Shown here: one piece after another, positions 1-7,285 of the stretch | Numbering within the stretch: position 1 is the stretch's first letter | How the letters are laid out: each line of letters starts with the position of its first letter | Made by a program: the position numbers and the translations under genes | The notes under the pieces: model-generated | The model's input: only the letters and a program-made list of their open reading frames with translations | Database searches by the model: none | What the model was told of the DNA's origin: nothing | Origin: an uncultured Treponema sp. | GTDB taxonomy: Bacteria; Spirochaetota; Spirochaetia; Treponematales; Treponemataceae | Direction: 5' to 3' | DNA length: 17,702 bases | Assembly (NCBI GenBank): GCA_937885235.1 | Contig: CAKZZK010000124.1 | Coordinates: forward strand, 1-17,702

Positions 1-198
1 CACGAGCGCGTCACACACCGACCACGAGACCGTCACACACCGTCCACGAGCCCGTCACTCACCGTCCACGAGACTGTCACACAGCAACAACGAGACCGTC
101 ACACACCGACCACGAGACCGTCACTCACCGTCCACGAGCGCATCACACACCGACCACGAGACCATCACACACCGTCCACGAGACCATCACACAGCAAG
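1..198. repeat. Nine tandem 22-bp repeats (minisatellite), open at the left edge
   Basis: Nine consecutive units of exactly 22 bp, each close to CACGAGACCGTCAC followed by ACACCGTC, with no spacers. Units differ at a few fixed positions (ACC/GCG/CCC after CACGAG; G or A before TCAC; ACAC or ACTC; ending GAC, GTC, AAC or AAG). Units 4 and 9 share the variant ending CAGCAA, and units 1-2 resemble units 7-8, which suggests that blocks of several units were duplicated. 22 is not a multiple of 3. The plus strand has no stop codon in any frame across the array, whereas minus-strand units carry TGA that falls in each frame in turn. The array starts about 8 bp beyond the pdxT stop codon, where a terminator would be expected; none is visible. 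The full copy number is unknown because the array touches the window edge. Confidence 0.93.
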
Positions 199-206
199 TA
201 CGGAAA

Positions 207-749
207 TCACACCGAAAGGAAATATGCATACAGCCTGCTGTCCTTGTCCATCTCTGGGTGAAAGGAGATGCCCAGCTGCCTGCCGTACTGGACGCCGGTG
301 ATGTGCCCGTCTGTCACAGACTTTATCTGCACTTCTTCCGCTTTGTGCCTGTCTACGCTTTCGATATACGGTGCGCGGATAAAAGTCATCGGTATGGTCC
401 CTATGCCCGCAAAGTCACCTTCCGTGTAGAAACTGCCCGTCTGCCTGCCGTAGGCATTACGGCGGACGGTGACTGGCAACGTGCGGAAGCAGTCGGCGAG
501 CAGGATGAGCCCTGCGCAGGTGGCGAGGGTGGGGGTGCCGCCGCTGATGCGTTCTTTGAGCGTGTCGTACATCCCCAGAGCGGTGATGAGCTTCCGCTGC
601 ACGGTGCTTTCTCCGCCGGGGAGCACGAGGCGGTCAAAGCCCTTTTCCGCATCTCTTTTCTGGCGGATTTCAAAGCACGGTTCCCCCAAGGCGCGCAGGG
701 CTGCTTCGTGCTCTGCAAAATCTCCCTGCACCGCGAGCACCGCCGTCAT
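207..749 (-). CDS. pdxT: PLP synthase glutaminase subunit PdxT
   Basis: Glutamine amidotransferase subunit of the ribose-5-phosphate-dependent pyridoxal 5'-phosphate synthase. It hydrolyses glutamine and passes ammonia to PdxS in the cytoplasm. The 180-residue length is slightly under the family's usual 185-200. The class I glutaminase triad is visible: Cys78 in LATCAGLIL, and His164 and Glu166 in FHPEM; the substrate loop LPGGEST is at residues 43-49. The start ATG overlaps the pdxS stop in an ATGA junction, implying translational coupling and balanced subunit production. The stop lies directly beside the 22-bp repeat array. Family assignment is secure from motifs and the pdxS neighbour. Confidence 0.97.
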   Translation of the reverse strand: MTAVLAVQGDFAEHEAALRALGEPCFEIRQKRDAEKGFDRLVLPGGESTVQRKLITALGMYDTLKERISGGTPTLATCAGLILLADCFRTLPVTVRRNAYGRQTGSFYTEGDFAGIGTIPMTFIRAPYIESVDRHKAEEVQIKSVTDGHITGVQYGRQLGISFHPEMDKDSRLYAYFLSV

Positions 750-1624
750 TTGCCGCGCTCCGCCATGAGCAGCTGGATTTCGTCTGCATTGATGCCCACC
801 ATCGCTTCTCCCAAGTCTTCGGAGAGCTTTGCCACGAGCGAGAAATCTGAAAAATTGGTCGTCGCCTGAACAATGGCTGCCGCCCTCTTTGCGGGATTGC
901 CTGATTTGAAAATGCCGGAACCGACAAATACGCCCTCAGCGCCGAGCAGCATCATCAGCGAGGCATCTGCCGGAGTTGCCACGCCGCCTGCCGCAAAGTT
1001 CACCACGGGCAGCCTGCCGTTGTCGTGCACGGAGCGCAAAAGCTCCACGGGCACGCCGAGTTCCTTTGCTTCGTTGAAGAGCTCGTCATCGCGCAGGGAA
1101 GAAATGCGGCGGATTTCGCTGTTCATGGTACGGATGTGGCTCACCGCCTGCACCACGTCGCCGGTGCCCGGTTCGCCCTTGGTGCGTATCATCGCAGCCC
1201 CTTCCGCAATGCGGCGGAGCGCTTCGCCAAGATTTTTTGCGCCGCACACGAAGGGCACTTTGAACTGCGTTTTGTCTATGTGGTATATGTCATCGGCAGG
1301 GGAAAGTACTTCGCTTTCGTCGATGTAGTCTATGTCTATGGCTTCCAGTATGCGTGCTTCGGCAATGTGACCGATGCGGCACTTTGCCATCACGGGGATG
1401 GTCACTGCGTCCTGAATGCCCTTTATCATCTTGGGGTCGCTCATGCGCGCCACGCCCCCTGCCGCGCGGATATCCGCAGGAATGCGTTCCAGCGCCATCA
1501 CCGCGCAGGCTCCCGCGTCCTCTGCGATCTTTGCCTGCTCCGGCGTCGTCACGTCCATAATCACGCCGCCCTTGAGCATCTGGGCAAGCCCTTTGTTTAA
1601 TGTGTATTGCTTCTGACTTTCCAT
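746..1624 (-). CDS. pdxS: PLP synthase lyase subunit PdxS
   Basis: Synthase subunit that builds pyridoxal 5'-phosphate from ribose 5-phosphate, glyceraldehyde 3-phosphate and ammonia supplied by PdxT. 292 residues, the normal length. Key residues sit at the canonical numbering: Asp24 (IMDV), Lys81 (AKCRIGH) that forms the first Schiff base, and Lys149 (RTKGEPGTG), the second lysine; the phosphate-binding GSGIFKS loop is near the C-terminus. The following pdxT overlaps by 4 bp. Upstream is the response regulator gene, in the same direction with a 107-bp gap and no terminator seen, so read-through from the kinase operon is possible. No Shine-Dalgarno precedes the ATG; a TATTAT box ends 7 nt before it. 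No PLP-responsive MocR-type regulator is in view. Confidence 0.98.
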   Translation of the reverse strand: MESQKQYTLNKGLAQMLKGGVIMDVTTPEQAKIAEDAGACAVMALERIPADIRAAGGVARMSDPKMIKGIQDAVTIPVMAKCRIGHIAEARILEAIDIDYIDESEVLSPADDIYHIDKTQFKVPFVCGAKNLGEALRRIAEGAAMIRTKGEPGTGDVVQAVSHIRTMNSEIRRISSLRDDELFNEAKELGVPVELLRSVHDNGRLPVVNFAAGGVATPADASLMMLLGAEGVFVGSGIFKSGNPAKRAAAIVQATTNFSDFSLVAKLSEDLGEAMVGINADEIQLLMAERGK

Positions 1625-1660
1625 GGCAGGGATAATAGCGCATTGATGGCATTGTTTGTA
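1625..1660 (-). promoter_or_regulatory. Weak candidate leaderless promoter of pdxS
   Basis: On the minus strand TATTAT (plus positions 1632-1637) matches the -10 consensus at five of six bases and ends 7 nt before the pdxS ATG. The hexamer 17 bp upstream is TACAAA, a poor -35 match. No purine-rich ribosome binding site lies between the box and the ATG. The arrangement resembles the better promoters at 5061, 7251, 9368 and 14067 but is less certain because of the weak -35. Confidence 0.35.
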
Positions 1661-1731
1661 TTGCCAAGGCGAATTATTTTTATATGGTCAGATAGCAGGT
1701 CAGAAACGTCTTACAATATGTTCTGTAATAG

Positions 1732-2535
1732 TCACGAATTTCCCTGTTTAGCAAAGAAATCCCGCACGTTCTGCTGCAAGAGAAGCGGAGGAAGCGTCTT
1801 GAGCAGGTAGAGTGCGGGTTTCGCCGCTATTACTTCGAGTATGGTGTGCTTGTCGTCTTTCGCGGTGAGGAAGATGACGGGGATATTCGCCGTTGACGGT
1901 TCGTTCTTGAGCATCTGGAACAAGTCCAGTCCGGAGATGACGGGCATTTCATAGTCGAGCAGGATGAGGTCGACGGAAATCTTTTTGAGCAGGGGGATGG
2001 CGATGGAAGAGGAAGTCGCCGTATAGACGTTGTATTCCCCGGAAAACCATCTTTCCAGCGTATGCAGATACACTTCATCGTCATCGACAATCAGAATGGT
2101 CTTTCTGCCGTTGCGGGCATATCCTCCCTGCACGCCTATAAGATTTTTCTCATAAGTGTAGCCGGAAGTGGATGCATCCATGATTTTGATGAGGTCTTCC
2201 ACGTTTACCGGACGCTTGAAGGAATGCGTCACGAAACGCTGGGGAATGTGCTCGTAGGCAAGCTCTAAGTCGTTGGGCGTTCCGATGAGGAAGAGCTTAC
2301 AGTCATTGTTTTCTCCGACAAGCAGCTTCAGGGAGGTGAGCATCTTTTGATAGTCTTCCTTGTAGCCGTCAAGGTAGACCATAAACAGCTTGTAGGGAGA
2401 GTTTATGAAGGTGAAGATATTCATATTCACCGGATAAACTTTTACCTCATAGTTTGATTTTTCAAGGTCGGCAATCATGCTGCGGATTAAAAAGTGCTCT
2501 GCGCTTTCGCAGATAAAGGCAAGCTGGTTTTTCAT
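1732..2535 (-). CDS. Two-receiver-domain response regulator without output domain
   Basis: 267 residues. The C-terminal half (about 145-267) is a full receiver domain: acidic triad Asp151-Asp153, phosphoacceptor Asp194 in LLDYEMP, Thr224 in IFLTAKDD, and Lys246. The N-terminal half (about 1-120) looks like a second, divergent receiver fold, with strand-like segments FMVYLD (Asp56) and KLFLIGT and a Lys107-Pro pair near its end, but it lacks the N-terminal acidic cluster; this reading is inference from pattern. There is no DNA-binding, GGDEF or other output domain, so it probably acts by protein contact or as a phosphate carrier or sink. The start overlaps the kinase stop in an ATGA, with GAGGAG upstream. 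It is the likely cognate partner of the hybrid kinase. No specific gene name is recognised. Confidence 0.9.
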   Translation of the reverse strand: MKNQLAFICESAEHFLIRSMIADLEKSNYEVKVYPVNMNIFTFINSPYKLFMVYLDGYKEDYQKMLTSLKLLVGENNDCKLFLIGTPNDLELAYEHIPQRFVTHSFKRPVNVEDLIKIMDASTSGYTYEKNLIGVQGGYARNGRKTILIVDDDEVYLHTLERWFSGEYNVYTATSSSIAIPLLKKISVDLILLDYEMPVISGLDLFQMLKNEPSTANIPVIFLTAKDDKHTILEVIAAKPALYLLKTLPPLLLQQNVRDFFAKQGNS

Positions 2536-5060
2536 AAAGAAATCTCCTCTTTTTCTTTGGTCAAATTTTCCATTAAGTCTTGGAAAAGCGTGATGTCTCT
2601 GTTCCTTGCGGCCTGCAGCAAGAGGTGGCAGCTTTCTGCGTCTTTTTTCGGCAGCTGGCAGCCGTCAAGCATATTCAGTATATTTTCCGCAGAATGCAGG
2701 TCCTCTGCTTCCGCGCATTCTTTGAGCGCGCTGATTGCCTCCGCGTATTGCTCGGGAGGAATTTCTTTGGGGGCGTCTGTCGTCGCTTCAAGCTGCTTTT
2801 GCCAGTCCCGCAGACTGGAAAGAAAGGCAGGGCTTTTTGCGAGGATTGCATCGGCATCCCTGCTGTCGCCAAGTTTTTCAAGCTTTGCCGCTTCTGCGGA
2901 AAGCTTTGTAAGCCCCACAAGGCGCAGCGCGGTTTTGAGCGCGTGTACGGCAACCGTGTAGCTCTGCCAGTCCTGTTTCTGCATTCCCTCTTCTGTGGCC
3001 TCGCACTGCTTTTCGCATTCGGCGCAGAAGCTTTGCACCGCGGTGCGCAGGGTGTCGGCACTGCCGCAGGAAGCAAGAGCTTCCTCGCAGTCTATGCCTT
3101 CCAGCTTGCGGTAGCGCGAGAGAAAATCAGCGGCGCCATCCGCATCGGTACCGCTGTAGGGGAGGGCTGGAGGCGGCTTGTTCCAGCAGCACTTTTCGCA
3201 GAGCGCGCAGTTTGGCCGCTGTCCCAGAGCTTCTGCGCTTTTGTATATGTCCTTCTCCTGCATGGTGACGAGCTCCTGCGGCAGGTAGCGCAGAAGCAGT
3301 TTTTCCAGCTCCACGTAGTCCACGGGTTTGGAGAGGTAGTCGTTGAATCCCTCGTGCAGGTAGAGCTGCCGAGAACCCCTGATGGCATTTGCCGTGAGCG
3401 CGACATAGCAGGCGTTTTTGGAAGCATTTACTCCCAGCTGCCGTATGGCGTGGAGCGTTTCAATGCCGTCCATGATGGGCATCCGGTGGTCAATGAACAC
3501 CACGTTATAGCGCCTTGTCTTTACCAGTTCCACAGCCTGTGCGCCGCTTGTCGCCGTGTCAATCTGTATCCGTGTGTATTTGAGCAGGCCGCAGAGCACG
3601 TCGATGTTTGTCTTCAGGTCATCGACAACCAGAATTTTTGCGGCAGGAGCGATGAAGGGCTTGTGCTCTGGCTGCTGCGCGGTGCCTGTCGCCTGTGCCT
3701 TTGTGTTGAGCTTGCCGACAGGCGTGTCCTTTACAACGCCCTGCGCCACGGTGAATGAAAACTCGGAGCCCCTGCCGTATTCGCTCTGCACGATAAGCTC
3801 TGAGTCCATCTTTTTGAGTATGCCCTGCACTATAGACAGCCCCAAGCCCGTTCCCTCGATGTTCCGGTTCCGCCGCTCATCAAGCCGCTCGAAGGGGGAA
3901 AAGAGCCTGCTTAAATCCTCCGGCTTGATGCCTATGCCTGTGTCCGTCACGGTGAAGGTGAGCAGGATACGCTGTCCCTCTTCGCCGAGCCTCTGCACTC
4001 CGGTGACCTGCAGCGTTACCCATCCCCGTTCCGTGTATTTGACGGCGTTTGTAAGCAGGTTCAGGACGCACTGCTTGACGCGCCTCTCGTCACCAAAAAG
4101 CACGTTAGGAATGTTCTCTTCCACTTCCAGGAAAAAACGCAGCCCCTTTTCCTGCGTGCGCGGTGCAATCATGCTGTTCAGCTCGCTTATGACGGAATCA
4201 AGGTTGTATTCCACGGAAAGAAGGGCGAAGTCCCCCGCCTCTATCTTTGAGAAGTCCAGTATGTCGTTTATGAGGGAATAAAGCATCTTGCCTGCCTGCT
4301 TGATTTCTCCCGCATAGCCGAGCACGGCGCTGTCTGCCGATTCCCGCAAAATCATTTCGTTCAAGCCGAGCACGACGTTCAGCGGGGTGCGGATTTCGTG
4401 GCTCATGTGGGCGAGGAAGGCTGATTTTGCGTTGTTAGCCGCCTCCATCTCCCGCAGGGTTTGATTTATTTCCTTTGCCTTTATGTCGATGTAGCTGATT
4501 GTGTAGGTACGGATGAATGCCCCTATGCCTATACCCGTCAGGCTGAAGACAATGCAGTTGAGGATGTCGTTTACCAATATGCTGTAAGGCTTCCATATTG
4601 TGGCAAGGAGGATGCAGATTACCGCGTCTACAATGTTCCACAGCGTTATGCGGATGCTTTTATCCATGATGATGATTGGCTGTACAAGCAGATAACCCAG
4701 CATCAGCGAATAGGGGGCTTCCACCTGCCTGCTCGCGGCAATAGTCCTGTCCAAGAGGAAAGAGAAAACTTGCAGCGCAAAGCTGTTCAGGTAAAGGGTA
4801 ATTGTGGAATGGCGTTTTACAAGATCAGGCCTGCATTGGCAGACCACAAAGCCTGTGGAAAAAAGCAGGAAGCTTGCCGCAAAGAGGTTTCGGTATGCGT
4901 CTGAGTTAAGGAGAGCGCCGGGAATGAATGCCATTACGAGCAGACTGAGTTGGGCTGTCATGGTATACCCTGCCATGATCTTAAATACGCGGAAGTTGAA
5001 TTCCTGTACCGCGGGGGTGTTCTGTTTGAGCATCCGCCCCGACCTCTGCCAGTCTATCAT
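2532..5060 (-). CDS. Membrane hybrid histidine kinase with receiver and HPt domains
   Basis: 842 residues. Residues about 25-190 hold several hydrophobic membrane segments with no obvious large periplasmic sensor. The dimerisation/phosphoacceptor domain has His221 in HMSHEIRTPLN; the ATPase domain follows with N-box NLLTNAVKYT (about 334-343), DTGIGI (373-378) and GTGLGL (403-408). A receiver domain spans about 475-595 (Asp480/481, phosphoacceptor Asp524 in FIDHRMP, Thr556, Lys578). An HPt-like segment has His706 in VHALK. Between receiver and HPt lies a cysteine-rich linker with nine Cys from 618 to 686. The protein therefore contains a complete His-Asp-His relay, ready to pass phosphate to the coupled response regulator. 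The signal sensed cannot be told from sequence. The start ATG sits 6 nt after a strong -10 box without a ribosome binding site. Confidence 0.96.
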   Translation of the reverse strand: MIDWQRSGRMLKQNTPAVQEFNFRVFKIMAGYTMTAQLSLLVMAFIPGALLNSDAYRNLFAASFLLFSTGFVVCQCRPDLVKRHSTITLYLNSFALQVFSFLLDRTIAASRQVEAPYSLMLGYLLVQPIIIMDKSIRITLWNIVDAVICILLATIWKPYSILVNDILNCIVFSLTGIGIGAFIRTYTISYIDIKAKEINQTLREMEAANNAKSAFLAHMSHEIRTPLNVVLGLNEMILRESADSAVLGYAGEIKQAGKMLYSLINDILDFSKIEAGDFALLSVEYNLDSVISELNSMIAPRTQEKGLRFFLEVEENIPNVLFGDERRVKQCVLNLLTNAVKYTERGWVTLQVTGVQRLGEEGQRILLTFTVTDTGIGIKPEDLSRLFSPFERLDERRNRNIEGTGLGLSIVQGILKKMDSELIVQSEYGRGSEFSFTVAQGVVKDTPVGKLNTKAQATGTAQQPEHKPFIAPAAKILVVDDLKTNIDVLCGLLKYTRIQIDTATSGAQAVELVKTRRYNVVFIDHRMPIMDGIETLHAIRQLGVNASKNACYVALTANAIRGSRQLYLHEGFNDYLSKPVDYVELEKLLLRYLPQELVTMQEKDIYKSAEALGQRPNCALCEKCCWNKPPPALPYSGTDADGAADFLSRYRKLEGIDCEEALASCGSADTLRTAVQSFCAECEKQCEATEEGMQKQDWQSYTVAVHALKTALRLVGLTKLSAEAAKLEKLGDSRDADAILAKSPAFLSSLRDWQKQLEATTDAPKEIPPEQYAEAISALKECAEAEDLHSAENILNMLDGCQLPKKDAESCHLLLQAARNRDITLFQDLMENLTKEKEEISL

Positions 5061-5094
5061 AGTGTTATTGTATCAAGAAGCCCGGCTGTGTCAA
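5061..5094 (-). promoter_or_regulatory. Strong promoter of the kinase operon, predicted leaderless
   Basis: Read on the minus strand: TTGACA (plus 5089-5094, perfect), 16-bp spacer, TACAAT (5067-5072, five of six), then six bases AACACT and the kinase ATG (5060-5058). A start of transcription 7 nt after the -10 box would be the A of the ATG itself. There is no Shine-Dalgarno in the space available. Confidence 0.75.
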
Positions 5095-5179
5095 GTTTGG
5101 GACGGCATATTGCATATATTGTAAAAAAACGGTAGTATTGCTTCACTATCGCATATTATTTTATAGAAGGAAATTTGCT

Positions 5180-6913
5180 ATGGAAATGACAGGCTCTCGC
5201 GTGGTGGTGGAATGTCTTGTTGAACAGGGCGTAGACACCATCTTTGGCTACCCGGGCGGTGCCATCCTCAATATCTATGATGAACTGTACAAGAACTCTG
5301 ACCGCATTACCCATATTCTGACAGCCCACGAGCAGGGGGCTGCCCATGCCGCAGACGGCTATGCCCGTGCAACCGGCAAGGTGGGGGTGGTTTTTGCAAC
5401 AAGCGGTCCGGGCGCTACGAACCTTGTGACGGGCATTGCTACCGCGTATATGGATTCTTCTCCCGTGGTGGCGGTAACGTGCAATGTACCCACGCCCCTG
5501 CTTGGCAAGGATTCTTTCCAAGAGATTGACATCACAGGCATCACCATGCCCATCACCAAGCATAATTTTATGGTGCATGACATAAAGGAGCTTGCCTCCG
5601 TTATCCGCGAGGCGTTTGTGATTGCTAAAAGCGGCCGCCCCGGTCCCGTGCTCATCGATATTCCCAAGGAAGTGACCGCCGCTACGATAGACTTTGAACC
5701 GCTTCCCGCAGGCAGTGCCGCCACGGCTATGCTGGAGGGCGGGCGTTCTAATATGCGGCGGGTCATCAGCGCACCTGTGCCTTCCGACGAAGAGATTGCC
5801 GCCGCCGCAGAGCTCATTAACAAGGCTGAACGGCCTGTCATCTACGCGGGCGGTGGCATAAATATAAGCAATGCAGGGGAGGAACTGCTCCAGCTTGCCG
5901 AAAAGGCAGACATCCCTGTGACCGAAAGCCTTATGGCGCGGGATGCCTTTCCTTCTTCCCATCCGCTCTGCCTGTGGATGGTGGGCATGCACGGCACCAA
6001 GGCGAGCAATATGGCCATCACGGAAAGCGACCTTGTCATTGCGCTTGGTGCCCGCTTCAGCGACCGTGTGATTTCCGATGCCTCAAAGTTTGCGGCAAAC
6101 AGCAAGGTCTTCCATATTGACATTGACCCTGCCGAGATAAACAAGAACATTCCGACCGCTGGCTCCCTCGTGGGAGATGTCAAGGCGGTGCTTGCACGGC
6201 TTTTGCCGCACATCGAAAGCAAGAAGCGCGCGGACTGGCTGGGCAAGGTGCAGGGCTGGAAGGCTGAGCACCCTGCCTGCTACGACGTAGTGCCGCAGCA
6301 TTCTATAAACCCCAAGTTTATCTGCGAGTACATCCATAAGGTTGCAGGGGATGATGCCTTTATCACCACTGAGGTCGGCCAGCACCAGATGTGGACGGCG
6401 CAGTACTATCCTTTTGCAAAGCCGCGCACCTTCATCACGTCAGGCGGACTGGGCACGATGGGCTTTGGTACGGGGGCAGCCATAGGCATTCAGACCGCGC
6501 TCCCCAAAGCTCGCGTGGTGCATATTGCGGGCGACGGCTCTTTCCGCATGAACTGTAACGAGCTTGCGACCATACAGCACTATAATCTTCCTATTATTAT
6601 AGTCGTGGTGAACAATGGCACGCTGGGCAATGTGCGCATGTGGCAGAAGCTTTTCTACGGCAAGCGTTACAGCCAGACGACGCTCGATTTTGGGCCTGAC
6701 TGGGTGAAGCTTGCAGACGCCTATGGCATTGCGGGCTACCGTGCCGGCACTGCTGATGAATTTGCCAAGGCATTTGATGCCGCCTTTGCGGGCGGCAAGG
6801 CAGCCGTCATCGATGCGAAGGTTGACATAGACGAGATGGTGCTCCCCATGGTTCCCGGCGGAAAGCCGATATACAACCAGATTATGAGCGTGAGCAAAGA
6901 AATCCAAAACTAG
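5180..6913 (+). CDS. ilvB: Acetohydroxyacid (acetolactate) synthase large subunit
   Basis: Thiamine-diphosphate enzyme that condenses pyruvate with pyruvate or 2-oxobutyrate, the first shared step of branched-chain amino acid synthesis. The ATG at 5180 is chosen for its AAGGA site at 5167-5171 and a start before conserved sequence; the 577 residues match the family. Visible features: YPGG at 24-27, catalytic Glu51 in AHEQGAAHAADGYAR, GPGATN, the VGQHQMW segment, and the ThDP/Mg motif beginning GDGS at 451-454 and ending NN at 478-479. The loop after it reads LGNVRMWQ (482-489): the Trp of the usual GMVRQWQ is kept but Met is replaced by Asn. No regulatory small subunit (ilvN) or other ilv/leu gene is adjacent. 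The promoter is ambiguous; TTGCAT-17-TAGTAT at 5110-5138 is one option. Other ThDP carboligases are less likely. A terminator follows. Confidence 0.92.
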   Translation: MEMTGSRVVVECLVEQGVDTIFGYPGGAILNIYDELYKNSDRITHILTAHEQGAAHAADGYARATGKVGVVFATSGPGATNLVTGIATAYMDSSPVVAVTCNVPTPLLGKDSFQEIDITGITMPITKHNFMVHDIKELASVIREAFVIAKSGRPGPVLIDIPKEVTAATIDFEPLPAGSAATAMLEGGRSNMRRVISAPVPSDEEIAAAAELINKAERPVIYAGGGINISNAGEELLQLAEKADIPVTESLMARDAFPSSHPLCLWMVGMHGTKASNMAITESDLVIALGARFSDRVISDASKFAANSKVFHIDIDPAEINKNIPTAGSLVGDVKAVLARLLPHIESKKRADWLGKVQGWKAEHPACYDVVPQHSINPKFICEYIHKVAGDDAFITTEVGQHQMWTAQYYPFAKPRTFITSGGLGTMGFGTGAAIGIQTALPKARVVHIAGDGSFRMNCNELATIQHYNLPIIIVVVNNGTLGNVRMWQKLFYGKRYSQTTLDFGPDWVKLADAYGIAGYRAGTADEFAKAFDAAFAGGKAAVIDAKVDIDEMVLPMVPGGKPIYNQIMSVSKEIQN

Positions 6914-6922
6914 ATTTTGCAT

Positions 6923-6958
6923 AGCCCTGAAAGCGCAGCAGCTTTTCAGGGCTTTTTT
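6923..6958 (+). terminator. Intrinsic terminator of ilvB
   Basis: A stem of AGCCCTGAAAGC (6923-6934) with GCTTTTCAGGGCT (6941-6953), containing one bulged base and a 6-base loop, is followed by a T run (6953-6958). It starts 9 bp after the ilvB stop codon. Confidence 0.93.
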
Positions 6959-7135
6959 ATTTGTTGACGATGCCGATGAGCCAGTCTTCCATGGTTTCGT
7001 CCTTGCGCCTGTTTTGTCATGCAGTTCTACCCAGAAGTGGTAGCGCGACTTGCGGCACCATCTAACTTGCACATCCTTGAAGCTGTGCCGAAAAACAAGC
7101 GGCTTGTTAGATATGCGCGAAGCAAGGACTTTGAA
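6957..7135 (-). pseudogene. Decayed coding remnant between ilvB and glf
   Basis: Within the 372-bp gene-free stretch 6914-7285, the minus strand has protein-like sequence broken by a frame change. One frame reads LVFRHSFKDVQVRW and then YHFWVELHDKTG; the next frame continues as RRKDETMEDWLIGIVNK and ends in TAA at 6957-6959. Joined, these give the plausible C-terminal part of a basic, aromatic-rich protein. I do not recognise the family. No intact start or ribosome binding site is seen, and the end runs into the ilvB terminator. The rest of the gap (7136-7250) is AT-rich with no feature I can support. It could also be chance open sequence. Confidence 0.3.
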
Positions 7136-7250
7136 AGCATATTAAATTGATTTTGTCCCAAAAAGCCTTGACTACAGATCGCAGTAGCCTTGAATTTTTT
7201 TTGCTTGCAAATGGGAAGAAACGGTATTATCAAAGGCATAAGCCCTTATC

Positions 7251-7285
7251 TTTACAAATTCCCTGTTTATCGCTATGATAAGCCC
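7251..7285 (+). promoter_or_regulatory. Promoter of glf, predicted leaderless
   Basis: TTTACA (7251-7256, five of six), 17-bp spacer, TATGAT (7274-7279, five of six), then six bases AAGCCC and the glf ATG at 7286. No Shine-Dalgarno is present between the -10 box and the ATG. Confidence 0.7.

Noticed and set aside
1..198. CRISPR array
   Set aside because: The 22-bp units are directly adjacent with no unique spacers and vary among themselves, so this is a tandem repeat.
2580..3758. Plus-strand open frame (392 codons) opposite the hybrid kinase
   Set aside because: Shadow of the kinase gene, whose receiver and HPt motifs are clear on the minus strand.
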